Numbered from the stretch's first letter, positions 12,316 through 24,321 are shown. The stretch is 64,000 nt of DNA from Myrica gale (GCA_963930655.1 OZ005607.1:25614874-25678873), one strand, 5' to 3'. Numbers and translations are program-made. Notes: generated by a model not told the origin, from the letters alone.

Positions 12316-13610
12316 TGTTAGGAATATTTTAATTGGCTTTACTTCGTATGTAATTGTGGTGTACTTCCTGAGATATTGAGGTTAATGAAGCTTCTGTGAA
12401 GAGCTGAAGACTGCAGTACAAAACAGGGTATTTCTTCAGAAATTCAAGTTAGCTTGGAGTCAGATGCAAGTCAGACAGAAACGCGAATTAAAGAAACGAC
12501 TGAAACAGAAATTGGTTAGTTCGTTTCTAACTAAATGAGTGACGTCATACCTGACCCAAGAAGCCCAGAACTTTCTACTCCTAACCGAAAAACACCCGTA
12601 GCTTTTAACCCCTTCCTTCTTTAAAGATTCATGACTTAGAAAATTGGTGAGATTGTGCCTTCAACGTGAAACTCTCTCTAATCTCTTGTTGCTCTGTTTT
12701 CTAAGTCTTTGATTGTGTGAGAACTGAGAATGGAGCCTTGAAAAGTAAAACCCCTCTCATAGTACTCTCAGTTCGAGTTGATTGATCACCGTCGTTATTT
12801 CCTCAAGAAGAAATTCGAGATTTCGGAGGTTGCTGAAATCTTGAAGGTCCAAGTGCCCTGTTCGAAGAGTTGCTGTTGTTGTGAGTTCACAATGGGAAAC
12901 GGCAAGGTATGGACAGCGTGGTAAGGTTTGTAGTTTTTCGAATGGACGAGAGGTTCTCGATCCCTGCTATGGTGCAGATCTGAACGGTGTGGTTCGGGTA
13001 AGAAAACAAGTGTGTTAGACTAGGATTATGGTTATTCTTGAGTCTATGGATCACCTTGTATTTCGAGTTTGAAAAACTAGTGGAATCGTTACCCGGTCTA
13101 AGGACCCGGAGAGTTTTTATCTCTTGGAATTTGTTTCCAAGAGATTTTCTCTTCGTCACCAGATTGTGTGTTTGTGTGGTGATTGATTCTTTAATTGTGT
13201 TCTTGTTTTTAAAGTGCTTATCAATATAAACCATAAGCTGAATGTTCATATGTTATTCTTGATTTGAAAAGAATCTTGGATATAGATTCGGTATTACCTG
13301 ATTTGCATTCTGCTTGACAAATTAATGTTGTAGTAATTTTGTGTGTTGAAATTACTAATATGACTTGGTGAAGTTTGTGCAGGAACATTTTGGTTTGATT
13401 GAAATAGTTTTGAAATAGTTTGATTCACATTCCATTTGATTAGTTAGATTGTTGTTAAGGTGTGTTAATAAATTCTGATTAGTCTTTGCATAGAGTGAGC
13501 AGAATTTTCCTGTTGAAAAGTTGTAATAGGGGGAAGAAAAATTGGATAACCTATTCACCCCCCCTCTAGGTTAAGTTGGTATCTGATTGAGTCTTAAACA
13601 AGTCTGTTCA
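12316..13610 (+). repeat. 3' LTR of the Copia element
   Basis: It has the same 1,295 bp length and termini as the 5' LTR and is followed by the second aatag target duplication, after which exon 3 of GH1 copy A resumes. Confidence 0.93.
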
Positions 13611-14286
13611 AATAGCCACATCTCCATTGCTACGATCAGTTATCTTGCCTGCCATGAAGAATAGAGTGTGTTCAGAATGTAGTAAAAGAGTGGAGCCAAA
13701 ACACAAAAGAATTCACGTATATAACCATTGGGCACTAAAAGAAAGCCTTTAGCTGATAAGCTTTCATTATTTACAGAAGCTCTGGCCTTAATTTTTTGGA
13801 ACAAGTATCTCTCATCTAAGAAGAGCAAGAAACACAACGAGATATTGGATATCTCTGGGTGTAAATGTCCCAAACGGATGGTCCTTTGCCGCCTTCTTTT
13901 GCTGCACCTTCATACTGGAATTGAAAACAGAAAGGATACAGTAGTGCGGTTTTCATCATTCTTGACATCTCAAATCAGTTGGAAGGAAAAGTCTGATGTG
14001 ATAAATGAAGCAAACCTGGTAAGACGATGATGCTGTCCCGAAAATGAAACCTGCAGGGAAACTGCTCCGGTTGAGTGAAGCTGTGTCATGGTCAGTGCCA
14101 TTGACGAATAAGCCGAAAATAACTAAGAGGCCTAAGCATAGATAGCCCTCGTAAAAGGCCATGACTGCTTTTGGTTGTCGTCGGTGCCATGAACCAGGCT
14201 TCTTGTATATAGACAATCTCCACATAATTGACTAAAGAAGAAAACAAAGGTGGCCATGGAAAACGACCCGCAATACTATAAAACAT

Positions 14287-14881
14287 TCAAACCCTACAAA
14301 GTTTGAAATGATTGTACGACAATGTCTATCATTTTTCAGTTATCCTCCTCCTCACAATTTACATTAAATTCCACAGTTTCAGAATTTTAAAAAAAAAATC
14401 CATGATAAAGAATAGAAAACGATCGAGACTGTAAAAACAAGCATTTGGCCAGTCAAATGTTGCAGATATAGTTAACTTGAATAATTCCGCTAGTCAATGC
14501 GGCCCTCAGACGTTGAATTCGATCGCTCTGAAATTCAAGCAAACTGATGGATGCATACCACCTACCCAGAGAATCCATTTGTATCCTATTACCCAGCTTC
14601 TTCAAATATGGTGGCTACCATCGATTTAGGTAAGAAAAAGTGCAAAGTTACGAAAGATGATGAATAAAGATGATATGTGGTGTTTCCCTCAACCATCCAC
14701 ACATACCAATTACCTGATAGCGAGGGACCAGGGTTCGTTCAGTTTCCAATGCGAAATTCTAAAGGCCCAAGAACAGAAGAAATGGGATGCTAAATTATAG
14801 CAACAAAAAACAGAGCAACAAAAAGGCCAGGAGACAGGTAGAGTATCAACCTCAAATTGTTGGGGACAGTGAAATGATAGT
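14287..14881. other. Upstream region of GH1 copy A, no other gene seen
   Basis: This is the presumed promoter side of copy A. It is AT-rich and does not resemble the conserved upstream region shared by copies B and C. A TATA box in the right orientation was not clear. Confidence 0.4.
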
Positions 14882-14896
14882 AAGGAAGAGCCCAGA

Positions 14897-15635
14897 ATTT
14901 GGGTGCCACCAAGACTTGGCACATAGTGGAAGAAACTCCTCGCAGGACAAAAACCTTTCTTTCTCAACTCTCTGGTTTTCGCTCAAATACAACGCCCCTA
15001 CGCCCCTCCTCTTTTTTTCTTCTCCTTTTATCCTCTCCCTCTCCCCTCTTCCCTTTCTTTCTCTCTGGTCCGGTTGTTTGTGGTTTGGTTGGGTGTTGTG
15101 TTGGTTTTCTCTTGCAGGTGGCCTCTCGGCGGTTTTTGGTGCTTTCCGTCTCCTTTGGACACGCACGCGCTGGCTGGTTGGCCTCAGCACGTCGAGACCG
15201 ATGCCTCGCCGCTCCTCCGGCTCCGAGACGATGGCGTGTGTGCACCTTCTACTGCTCAAACTCTGTGTTTCTTTCCATATTTGGCCTCTGGGGCTCCTTC
15301 CACATCCTCTGGGCCGTGGTCCTCACTGGGACTTATGTTACACTGTATTGTCATAAACCCGTTTGGGCATGCCCATCTATTTAGGGCTTGTTGTGTTTTA
15401 ATTTTGTGTATCTTGTTGTTAGGCATATTAGCTTGTATTTGCTGCCTTATGAGGCATTTCTGCCATTCGTAGCTTTTCCATCCCTACGGGGACTTTGTAG
15501 GGCCTTACGGTACGTTTTCTCGTTGGCCCGCTGGCTCTTCGGAGTGTCTGGTTCGCCTTGTAGAGCCTCCTGAGGTGTTAAAACCTCCTTGATCCTATTA
15601 TCAATACATATGCTACTTATGCCCAAAAAAAAGAA
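14897..15635 (+). mobile_element. 739 bp retroposon with poly-A and 15 bp target duplication
   Basis: The segment is bounded by a perfect 15 bp direct repeat, aaggaagagcccaga (14882-14896 and 15636-15650), and ends in an A-rich tail after acttatgccc. That is the hallmark of target-primed retroposition. The interior is pyrimidine-rich and then GC-rich, unlike its surroundings. Several overlapping open frames on both strands show no recognisable domain and are probably fortuitous. It may be a 5'-truncated LINE or a retroposed non-coding transcript. Confidence 0.75.
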
Positions 15636-15650
15636 AAGGAAGAGCCCAGA

Positions 15651-16068
15651 GATGGGATCCGGTCTAGCCCTAGAAAGCATATTAAGCTAGGCCTGTAAGG
15701 GCTCTTTATCAACCTACCCAATCTTGGGAGATCAAGATAATAGGACTTGCTGGCTTTGGTCTATAGCGACCCATCTTTATTGAGAGTCGTCGTTTCCTAG
15801 TGTATAAATTTTAGCCCAACGAACAATAATTAAGTGTTTAGAGTTATTAGAAGAATTTCAAGGCAGGTGACAAGGTTGTTCAAACAAGCCGGATGTCTTC
15901 TAATATTGGAATTTGAAGTGGTTTATAAAACAACAAAGCATATGAGACTGCAAAAACAATTTTAAGAACAAAACATAACCACATTATTTAGAAAACAGAT
16001 ACTTCTGAGTTAATTTATTGACTGCTAATGGTCCAATCTTGAGATCCGTTGTGTGAACATTCTCATGC
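15651..16068. repeat. Conserved downstream block of GH1 copy B
   Basis: This non-coding stretch just past the copy B stop codon shares motifs with matching blocks near the other copies. These include a gcgacccatc segment, gagtcgtcg, a cccaacgaac segment and a ggtgacaaggttgttcaaac segment. Equivalent blocks lie at about 26130-26540, 33400-33810, 37730-38250, 48310-49590 and 53730-54200. Confidence 0.7.
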
Positions 16069-16954
16069 CTATTTCTTGAGGAAATTCTCGAACCAATGAC
16101 TCGATAGTTTACGGTGTCGTTTGAGTCCATTCTTGAAGTCTACGTAGTTGATGCCATAACGAGCTGTGTATCCTGAGCTCCATTCAAAGTCGTCAAACAA
16201 AGACCAGGCAAAGTATCCCTTCACATTGACACCATCCCTAATTCCACACGAAAAAAAAAGAATGAAAAAGAAGACGAAGAAGTCAAAATTTTAGAGAAAA
16301 AGAGAAAGAAGAAAAAGAGGGGAAAGAGAAAGAGCTAGTGGTGAGGGCACTTACTTAATTGCTTTGCCAAGATACCAGAGATGACTATGATAAAACTCAA
16401 CTCTATTATTGTCCACAAGAGCTTCTTCAAGTGACAAAGTGGCATTATTGAACTCATCAATACCTGCATTAATTAAGTAATACATATAGCTGCCTTTGAG
16501 TCTTCTTAGATATCTAATAACTAAAACATTTTTCAATTCTCTTATAAAGAATTTGAAAGGAAAAAGAGAGAAGGATTTACCATTCTCTGTAATGTAAATT
16601 AGTGGATTATGATACTTCTTCTTTGTATAGAGTAAAAGATCTCGAATTCCTCTAGGATAAACATGGAGCCAAGTTGATCCATCCTACAATAACAAAGACA
16701 ACTCAAACCAATTTACCCGTGTTTAATTGTGAAAGATAAATCAGATCTAAAAAATGTAATGTGACTTCCACTAGCAGTTCATCACCATCTTCTTCTTCTT
16801 TATTTTGCCAAGGATTTGACTAAAGAAATTGATGTCATGAACGCAATTGCTATAAATAGTTTGGTTTCCATTGTTTTAATTAACTAGCTTCAAAATCACT
16901 TTATAATATAAAGTTAAAAAAAAAGAATGTTGACTACTAATAATTAGAATGCAG

Positions 16955-17142
16955 CCCTTATGCTGTTTAGGGTCCTAGCACTTGTGGCTGGATTGGGTAT
17001 CCGATTTTTGAATTCAGCTATTGTAGGATCTCTGGCCCGTTTAGATATTTTCGCTAAATCTCTAAGCGTGATTCTGTTTATACTAGTTGCTTTTTCTCAG
17101 ATATTAATATATGAAGTACATTTTCCTAGAAAAAAAAAAACA
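16955..17142 (+). mobile_element. 188 bp retroposon in intron 10 of GH1 copy B
   Basis: This insert is absent from the same intron of copies C, D, E and G. It ends in a 10-base A run and is flanked by a near-perfect 9 bp duplication, agaatgcag (16946-16954) and agaacgcag (17143-17151). It holds an open frame encoding a very hydrophobic stretch (LFRVLALVAGLGIRFLNSA), probably a fragment of the retroposed source transcript. The source was not recognised. Confidence 0.65.
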
Positions 17143-17230
17143 AGAACGCAGTACGTACCTTTGGTCCAATGAGGACTCCATTACGTTCAGCTGCATTTCA
17201 AGAAAAAAAATCACACGCAACGTTCGTTGG

Positions 17231-17233
<3 letters not shown>

Positions 17234-17267
<34 letters not shown>
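17234..17267. repeat. TA dinucleotide microsatellite
   Basis: About 17 TA units in intron 9 of GH1 copy B. Confidence 0.9.
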
Positions 17268-17274
<7 letters not shown>

Positions 17275-18763
17275 TACACACAAAAGAGAAACATGATCAT
17301 TAATTAGTAAGTACGTAGTTCAAGCATTTGAGTTTGGACTAATTACTTGTTAGATTAGCAAGAGCATCTGTCAAGTAGCTTTTGTGTCCAGCATTAAGCT
17401 GATCAGCTGCATTAGCTGCATAATAAGAAGTGTAGTACTGTAATCCGATAAAGTCAAACGACCCTTTGACCATCTTGGATTCCTCTTTTGTGAATTTCGG
17501 TAATCTTTTTCCAACCAGAGATCGCATGCTATATGGATACTCACCAAATGTCAAGGGGTTCATAAACCTGCAATTAAAAGTCATATTATCCGCTGTTTTG
17601 AGTATGCGACCTGCCAATATTATTGATTAGTGCTTTTAAACTTCACAAGATATTTTACCAAGTCGGGAAAAAATATATTTCCATTTTTACTTTGCAACAA
17701 AAGATTCTAAAAATCCCAATTTTATAATTTTGTAAGCAATTTAAGATATTTTAAAAAAGAAATAGATTACTTTTGATGAGGTTCATACCAATTGTCTTGG
17801 CAGATAGAAATTTGAAAGGAGATTTATTTATCTTTCAAAAAAGAAAAAAACAATGAGAGGCCGAAGGGAATTAAGAGATGGGGATCATCGAAAGGAATTT
17901 TGAACAAAAACTTACCATCCTAACATGAAATCAAGGGCACGTAATGCTGCCTTATGGTCATCCTTCGCCTTAGAGATTGGCACTATCCAGTAGGAAAAAA
18001 GAGTTATCCCTATAAGACCTTTTTGTTTTGCCTGAAAAAATATATATACAGTCCACACACATAGTAATATAAGCATGATGGAAGAGATAATAAGTTGGAT
18101 TTTTATCAAGAAACGTGACAAAACCTGGTATTTTTGCTTGTACAGTTTAACAGCGGCAGCATGAGCGAGAATCTGGTATGGGACACCAGATATGGCTCAG
18201 TCGCTGAGTCACCACCAGTGCAATTCTGATTTTGCCAACTGGAACACCGACCAGGTGCCTTCGTCCCGCTTGCATAACCACCTTCAGTATAGCTCCATGG
18301 CTCATTTAGAGTCATCCAATACTTTACTCGATCGCCAAATTCCTTGAAGCAAAGCTCCGCATAGTCTCGAAAATCATTTCTGTCATTTGAAACACAATCC
18401 GATTGGAATATCCTATTAGCCAAAAATTTAGCGGTATCGTGCGCGAGACAGATCGCTAAAAATGTATCTGATTCAACCATGATCTGTACCTAACTGAGTT
18501 CATATCCTATTTTTCATATCTAAGCTCAGGCAAAGCCCATTATTTAAAGAGCAAACAAATTTTTTTTTTCCAAAAGAATTATGTTGATTGTGAAAAATAA
18601 GATTGCATGCTGTCCGAATCTGGAGACTTCTCATTAGATTGGTCAAGGGTGATATTCTAAATTCACATGGGTCATCGATCTTTCCTCTTTACCTCCATTG
18701 CTTTCTAACAGATAGAAAAAGAAGGGAATCAATTAATAAGGTGAATTTGTTAGTGATCACTTA

Positions 18764-18862
<99 letters not shown>

Positions 18863-19513
18863 TCAAGTACCGTAAGCGACTACTGGGTAAATCGATGATA
18901 TTACGTAGCAGAATAACTAAAATATTGAATCATGACCTTTGGCCAGGAGCTCATTGATGAGGTTGTTGTAGTATCTGATTCCCTCCTTATTTACACCCCC
19001 ACTTAGCTTTCCTCCTAAAATATGAGCCCAAGTGTAATTGTGTTCAGAGTTCAAAAGAACATTTTGTCTCAAAAATTAGCAGCTCACTGAGGATTAATGT
19101 AGACCAGAATCTTACTTGGTAGCACTCGGGACCATGAGATTGAGAACCTGTATGCATCTACACCCATTTCCTTCATGATTCCAACATCTTCCTATATATA
19201 TAATAAGCAGAAAAAGTTAATGGTTATTACATCTTTAAATTTATTTTTCAATGTTTTGCTCAAAACTTGGAATGTATCAAGACAGAAATGAATGAATTGT
19301 TGATATTCATGGGATCGGTTTTTATTATGCTTGTGTGGTATATCTATATATACCTTGTAGCGATGATATTGATCGACAGCTATATCTCCATTACTGCGAT
19401 CAGTTATCCTTTCTGCAATTTCAACATGTATTCAAATATTATATTCAGAAAATATCAAAGATGGCAATGAGCCTGGTATCATGGAGAGTAATTGGTTGTG
19501 TCTCGTGAATTAT

Positions 19514-19992
19514 TGTTAGAAAAAGCAAAGTGTAGTAGATATGTTGATTAGCTAAGCTAATTAATATATAGAAATTCAAGCATTAATTGGACTTGATAAA
19601 TATCTCCAGGTGCTAGAGAGAGAAGGTGTAGCCCTAATCTATTAGACATTCATGTGGACGCTAGAATTCTTTGATTTTCTCCTTAGGGGTCGGGTAATAT
19701 ACGTCAGATGAAGATTGTTGGACAAAGATAGCCCCTATTTTTAGGATATGCAAGTATTTGGAATCTAATAGGATTAAGGATGTAGGGGGCAAAGTGGTCT
19801 TTGCCTAGGTCTCAGGTTTACATATAAATAGTTTATGATGTAATCCTAACTGATTGTGATAGTTAAATCTTTGACTGTTCTCTCTTGTAAACGTAAACAT
19901 ATTATCGAACCACGTTAAATATGTCTTAATTTCTTATTCTCTCTTCGATTTCAGTTTATTGTTATCATCGATCGGTGTGCACCGTAATAACA
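19514..19992 (+). mobile_element. Probable solo LTR in intron 2 of GH1 copy B
   Basis: A 479 bp segment begins tgttagaaaa and ends gtaataaca. It contains a TATA-like atataaatag and a pyrimidine-rich tail, a layout typical of a Copia LTR. The matching intron of copy C lacks it. I could not find a clean 5 bp target duplication, so the exact borders are uncertain. Confidence 0.5.
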
Positions 19993-20739
19993 TCTTTATC
20001 TTTCTATATTTGACTACACACTCTGGTGGAAATCCGAGAGACGTACCAAGAACTCATTAATATATAAACAATAATATTTAAGAGAAACAAATAAGTTTAG
20101 GATATCAACACCAACTCAACATGCTGAAGACGTCGGCGCGCAACTATGTGTATTTCTAATTTATTAAAACCAAATGTTAAAAAGAGAAAAAAAAATGAAC
20201 AAGGAAAAACTCTATCTACTGCTCTTTATAGTAGGTACTGTAAAGTACAAATCATTGGCAACGATCACTTGTGGTTTTCAAGGAACAGAGAGAAAGATAT
20301 CTCGAACTTTGTTTAATTTCAATGAGATCAGAGACCTGGATGCCTATGGGTGTAGGTATCCCAAATGCTTGGTCGTCTACCACCTTCATTTGCTGCACCT
20401 TCATACTGTAATTCAAATAAGAGAGATTGGAACATTTGTGTGCATCATTCTTGACATGACTCAGTACTGAACATGTACTTGTAGAGAAACTCTATATCTA
20501 CTGGATACGAACATGAAGGAAACCTAGCTAGGGCTTACCTGGTAAGACGACGATGAAGTCCCGAAAATGAAACCCCCTGGAAAACAACTTCTGTTCAGTG
20601 AAGAAGTGTCAAACCTAGGTGTAACAGCAACGCTATTTGTGCCAAGAAGAAGAAGAAGGCTTAGAAGCAAATAGCATTGAAATGCCATTACTGATTTTGA
20701 TTTTGGTTGTCGTAGGTGTCGCATTGCCTACTCTAGTCA

Positions 20740-20746
20740 TTTTATA
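20740..20746 (-). promoter_or_regulatory. TATA box of GH1 copy B
   Basis: On the minus strand TATAAAA lies about 55 bases before the chosen ATG. The same box in the same context precedes copies C and E. Confidence 0.7.
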
Positions 20747-21342
20747 GAGGAGCACGGCAATACAAAACAATTGGTTTTTTTTGTTTTTGCCTTTCTTTAT
20801 TTGGTTCATAGCATATTGCGAAAATAATTGTTTAAATAAAAGAAAAAACAATGAAAGGACAGGCCAGCATTAATTATCGATGGCCAATAACACGTACAAG
20901 AAATGGGCGCATGCAAAGATCTGATCATCTCTTCTATATATGATCTGTGACTACTATTTCGATGGCCAATAACACATACATACAAGAAATGGGGGGGGGA
21001 ATCCCACTTTAATTATAATCTTGTAAAGTTCTTTCTGCATCATGTAAAAGACTAAAAGAACCTGTTGAATTATCTCTTAATTATCTTAATTAGATGGGGA
21101 AAAATACTTTTGAAATTTTTTTCACAAATACTTTGTAATGCAAACTCAAACAAATTTTTTTCAGAAACCCCAAAAAAATATACACTACCATCAATTAGTT
21201 TAGAAATTTGTTTTATGTAAAAATGTAGAGCGGATCTGTGTAACTCCACAATAAGTTCTTATTTCCCTAATTAATATTTTCATTTAATGAATCGAATTTT
21301 ACTATCTCTGCATGATATACTAGCAGTACATAAAGTCAATAT

Positions 21343-21377
<35 letters not shown>

Positions 21378-21836
21378 AGCTTTTGGTATCATTGGGAGAT
21401 GATGTGCACTTATAAGGACATGTCACAATTTTCAGGTCACAAAGTAAATGGAATATGGAGGGAAGGATTATTTTGGTCTGATTGATCTTATCATGAACAA
21501 TTTTGTCATTTTTTCGCATCGATCCCTTAAACTATTTTATAAAAACGTAAAGCAATAGTTAGTGGTATATACAATGCAAACTTGTTGTCATGTCGTAGCA
21601 CTGATGTGGTATAGTTAATTCCTGCACGTGGGTATTTGAATAACTCAAAATGCCAAGTTGATGAATTCGGATCGTGCGTAACACAAATGTTAAAACATTA
21701 ATGTAAGTGAATTAACTTACATGCTTATATGCATTAGAGTCAACTTCTGCAAGAATATTCTTTATAGTAAAAGCATAATTACAATTAATGTTGGGTTATT
21801 AAAAGTAGGCCGGCCATGGTGACAATGGGAGCTTCG
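20747..21836 (-). promoter_or_regulatory. Upstream region of copy B, duplicated at copy C
   Basis: This stretch resembles about 31437-32600 upstream of copy C. Shared pieces include a gaaatcccactttaattata-like segment, the cttttggtatcattggga segment and the gcataattacaat segment. No gene was seen. It contains an AT microsatellite at 21344-21375. Confidence 0.6.
21344..21375. repeat. AT dinucleotide microsatellite
   Basis: About 16 AT units upstream of GH1 copy B. Confidence 0.9.
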
Positions 21837-22464
21837 ACAACTACAAGAAATATGTGCTTTAGTGACACATGTTAGAGTGTCAAAATGTCTTGTTTGTGTG
21901 ACTGAAAGTATCCCTTCAGTGATAAAAAAAGAAGAAGCAAAATTGTCACCAAAGGTAGGAGATGATGTCAAGAATCACCATAGAACTGGAGTCGATCAGT
22001 CCTGCAAAATTCACCGAGGGGTGGCTTCGGATCAAGTCTCTGACGGCCAAGTTAGAACTCAAGAAGATGTTTAATGCTTAGAGAATTAAATTAAGCCTGA
22101 GAAAATATTAAGCGGGTATCTGCCTATTTATATGGGTTTAGGAACCATACCCCTATTGGAAGTCTAACTTTTAACTGAGTCATAGAGTTATATTAGGAGA
22201 GAAAGATAGTCTCCCGGGCATATAGGATGCTTATTGCCATCGAATATGCAGGTGCTCGGTTAGAAGTCTGAAGCCTCTATGAATCTAAATAGGAGGTCGA
22301 ATGGCCAGGCGAGGACGCTAGTAATGGACCAGACCAGGGGTCTGGTCTGATTGGGCCTAGTATTTTATGGCCCATCAGTAGTCCCCCCCTCTTCAGCCTA
22401 GACAAACCGAGTAGTGAGTAGATTTAAACGTTGCCGGGCTAATTGGATTAAAAAGTGCTTATGA

Positions 22465-22694
22465 TACTCGGAGGGGTTCGATCACTGCTGTGATCAAATC
22501 CCAAGCAGCGTACTCGGAGATGTTCGATCGCTGCTGAGATCTAGTCCCGAGTAGGGTACTCGAAGGAGTTCGACTGCTACTGAGATCTAGTCCCGAGCAG
22601 GGTACTCGGAGGAGTTCGACCGCTGCTGATATCAAGTCTCGAGCAGGGTACTCGGAAGAGTTCGGCCGCTGCTGAGATATAGTTCCGAGCATGG
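22465..22694. repeat. 46 bp minisatellite, five units
   Basis: Five head-to-tail units start at 22465, 22511, 22557, 22603 and 22649, each beginning tactcggag or a close variant and each exactly 46 bases long; a sixth begins at 22695. The consensus contains ttcgaccgctgctgagat and tcccgagcaggg. Because 46 is not a multiple of three, the open frame across it is not evidence for a protein. The surrounding 22080-22740 sequence could be part of an old LTR, but no borders were found. Confidence 0.92.
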
Positions 22695-23186
22695 TACTAG
22701 GCGTTCTTTAGTACTGTAACATTCCATCAAGCCAGTCAAGGGAAGAAATAATAAAACTGGAAATAGTAGTGTCAATTATTACGAATAAGATAAGCGATGT
22801 ATGTTGGCTTTGTGCACAATAGAGATTTTGATGATTTCAATAAATGGATCAAGTTTATAAAATGGACATATTCAAAGACAAAGACGACTTGATGAAAGAG
22901 CCAATGACTTGAAGAAAGAAGAACAAGAAGATGCAAGGAGCTCAAAGTGAAGTTTCAAGACCTTAGGATATAATCCTTGTAACTCTTTATTTCACTTTTG
23001 ACAAGGATTTGAATCACACACTTGCATATTTCAAAACGTGCATAAATCTTTTTTTAAGTTTTATTTGAAAGATTAAAACGTTTTTAAAGGTTTCAAAACA
23101 CCCCAAACAAACTCTCAAACCTTTCATATACTTATGAGAAGTAAGTATTATAAATTGAGTGTTTAAAAGTGGTCAAAAATATTGTT
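22695..23186. other. Intergenic, no gene seen
   Basis: AT-rich sequence with a purine-rich stretch (22860-22960) vaguely like a retrotransposon LTR. No borders, coding frame or repeat partner within the window were found. Confidence 0.35.
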
Positions 23187-23189
23187 TTA

Positions 23190-24321
23190 AAAGAGTCGGA
23201 CTATGTTGATTGCCCTTGTGATGTTGGTTAGCCTGCAGTTACCCAAAGAAAGGAAAGATAAAAATTTCAATTGAACCATATCAGTTCCGATTTCACCCTC
23301 TAATTGGTTATTGGAAAGTTGGAGTGCTCTCAAAAACTTGCATGAGTAAAGACTTGTTGGCAAGTTACCAGTGAAAGAGTTCGCTGCCAAGTCAAGTACA
23401 ACAAGTTGACTAAGGCCGGAGAAATTAAGGGTGGAGATCTCCCCTTCAAAGGAATTCAATGCTAGATTCAACTTTATAAGATTTGCGCAGTTCATCAAAG
23501 ATGAAGGCAGGGCACCTATGAAAGGAGTTTCTATGAAGGAGCAGGTACTTCAATTGGGAGAGCTTACTGATATTGCCGGCTAGCGTGCCGTCAATGTTGT
23601 TGCTATATAATTCAAGCTTGGCAAGTCTTGTAAGGTTTGCGATGTCGTCGCTCATGAGTCCAGAAAGATTTTTTGAAGGTAAGGAGAGTTCATGTAACCT
23701 TGTTGCACTATATATATCAGGTGGAAGTGGTCCTGAGAGAGAGTTGAAACCTGCTTGAAAAACCTCTAGTTCTGAACATCCCCCAAGTCCGCTAGGAACT
23801 TGACCACTGTAATGATTGAAAGAGAAATCGAGGAGCCTGATAAAGGGTGAATTGATGCAGAGTGATAAGCCATTAGCTGAAAATAGCGATGATATATCTC
23901 CCTTTAGATCGTTGTTACTGAAATCAACTATTATGAGTTGATTCAAGGGTGAAAATAATTTGGCCGAAACAAAACCTGAAAGTGAATTGTGGGAGAGATT
24001 GAGGTGTGAGAGATGTGTGAGGTTTGCAAGAGAAGATGTTATACTCCCCCGGAGACCTTTAGAAGGCAACCAAATGTCTTTGACCTGCCCTCTACGATCA
24101 TAGGAAATACCTTCCCATTGGTAACAATTGATGGAATACCAGTTTAATGGTGGGGAGGAGGTTTTGAATGGCAAGGGCAAGAGAGAGTTGTGATCCATTT
24201 GATTGCATGCTTGATATGCATAGAAAAGTGTAAAGATTACCAAGGGGAAGAGGAGATGACGAGGCTTAAAGTTCGACATGGTTCTCGATTGATATCTTCG
24301 GCAAGAAGAAGTTGTAGGCAT
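23190..24321 (-). pseudogene. LRR receptor (PSY1R/PSKR-like) ectodomain pseudogene
   Basis: On the minus strand this begins with a signal peptide (LLFPLVIFTLFYAYQ after MSNFKPRH) and an LRRNT_2-like region (LNWYSINCYQWEGISYD). It continues into leucine-rich repeats such as LTHLSHLNLSHNSLSG, LLDFSFNHYSGQVPSGLGGC and LSQLKYLLLHRNSF. The pattern matches tyrosine-sulfated peptide receptors (PSY1R/PSKR type). The frame breaks near 23518, apparently through one extra base, and resumes as LPSSLMNCANLIKLNLALNS then LQLSNNQLEGEI. The homology ends near 23190, with no island domain, transmembrane segment or kinase downstream. Related shorter pieces lie at 25920-26065 and 50580-50770. Confidence 0.8.

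Larger units (their letters stand above)
4440..13610 (+). mobile_element. Ty1/Copia LTR retrotransposon, Sirevirus-like, gag only
   Basis: This 9,171 bp element has two 1,295 bp LTRs starting TG and ending CA, flanked by the 5 bp target duplication aatag (4435-4439 and 13611-13615). A primer-binding site matching initiator-Met tRNA follows the 5' LTR, and a polypurine tract precedes the 3' LTR. A long gag frame is present, but no pol region (protease, integrase, reverse transcriptase, RNase H) can be recognised in the 4.7 kb after it. The LTRs look almost identical; I noticed about one difference, so the insertion is very recent. The gag type and repeated purine tracts point to the SIRE/Maximus lineage. 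The likely interpretation is a non-autonomous element mobilised by a full-length relative. It lies inside exon 3 of GH1 copy A, in the opposite orientation. Confidence 0.93.

Noticed and set aside
14787-15472. Several overlapping frames of 130-190 residues on both strands
   Set aside because: They follow base composition in the retroposed segment, cross its border, and show no domain or splice pattern.
16960-17172. Hydrophobic frame considered as organelle-derived DNA
   Set aside because: No organelle gene was recognised, and the A tail plus target duplication favour a retroposed fragment.
21838-21960. Sequence aactacaagaaatatgtgc with gtgacac repeats, like a CACTA end
   Set aside because: The terminal cactac is not intact and no partner end was found.
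22459-22692. A repetitive 77-residue protein frame on the minus strand
   Set aside because: The underlying 46 bp unit is not a multiple of three, so the frame changes from unit to unit and is a by-product of the minisatellite.
22760-23180. Purine-rich stretch considered as an LTR
   Set aside because: No TG/CA borders, target duplication or second copy in the window.
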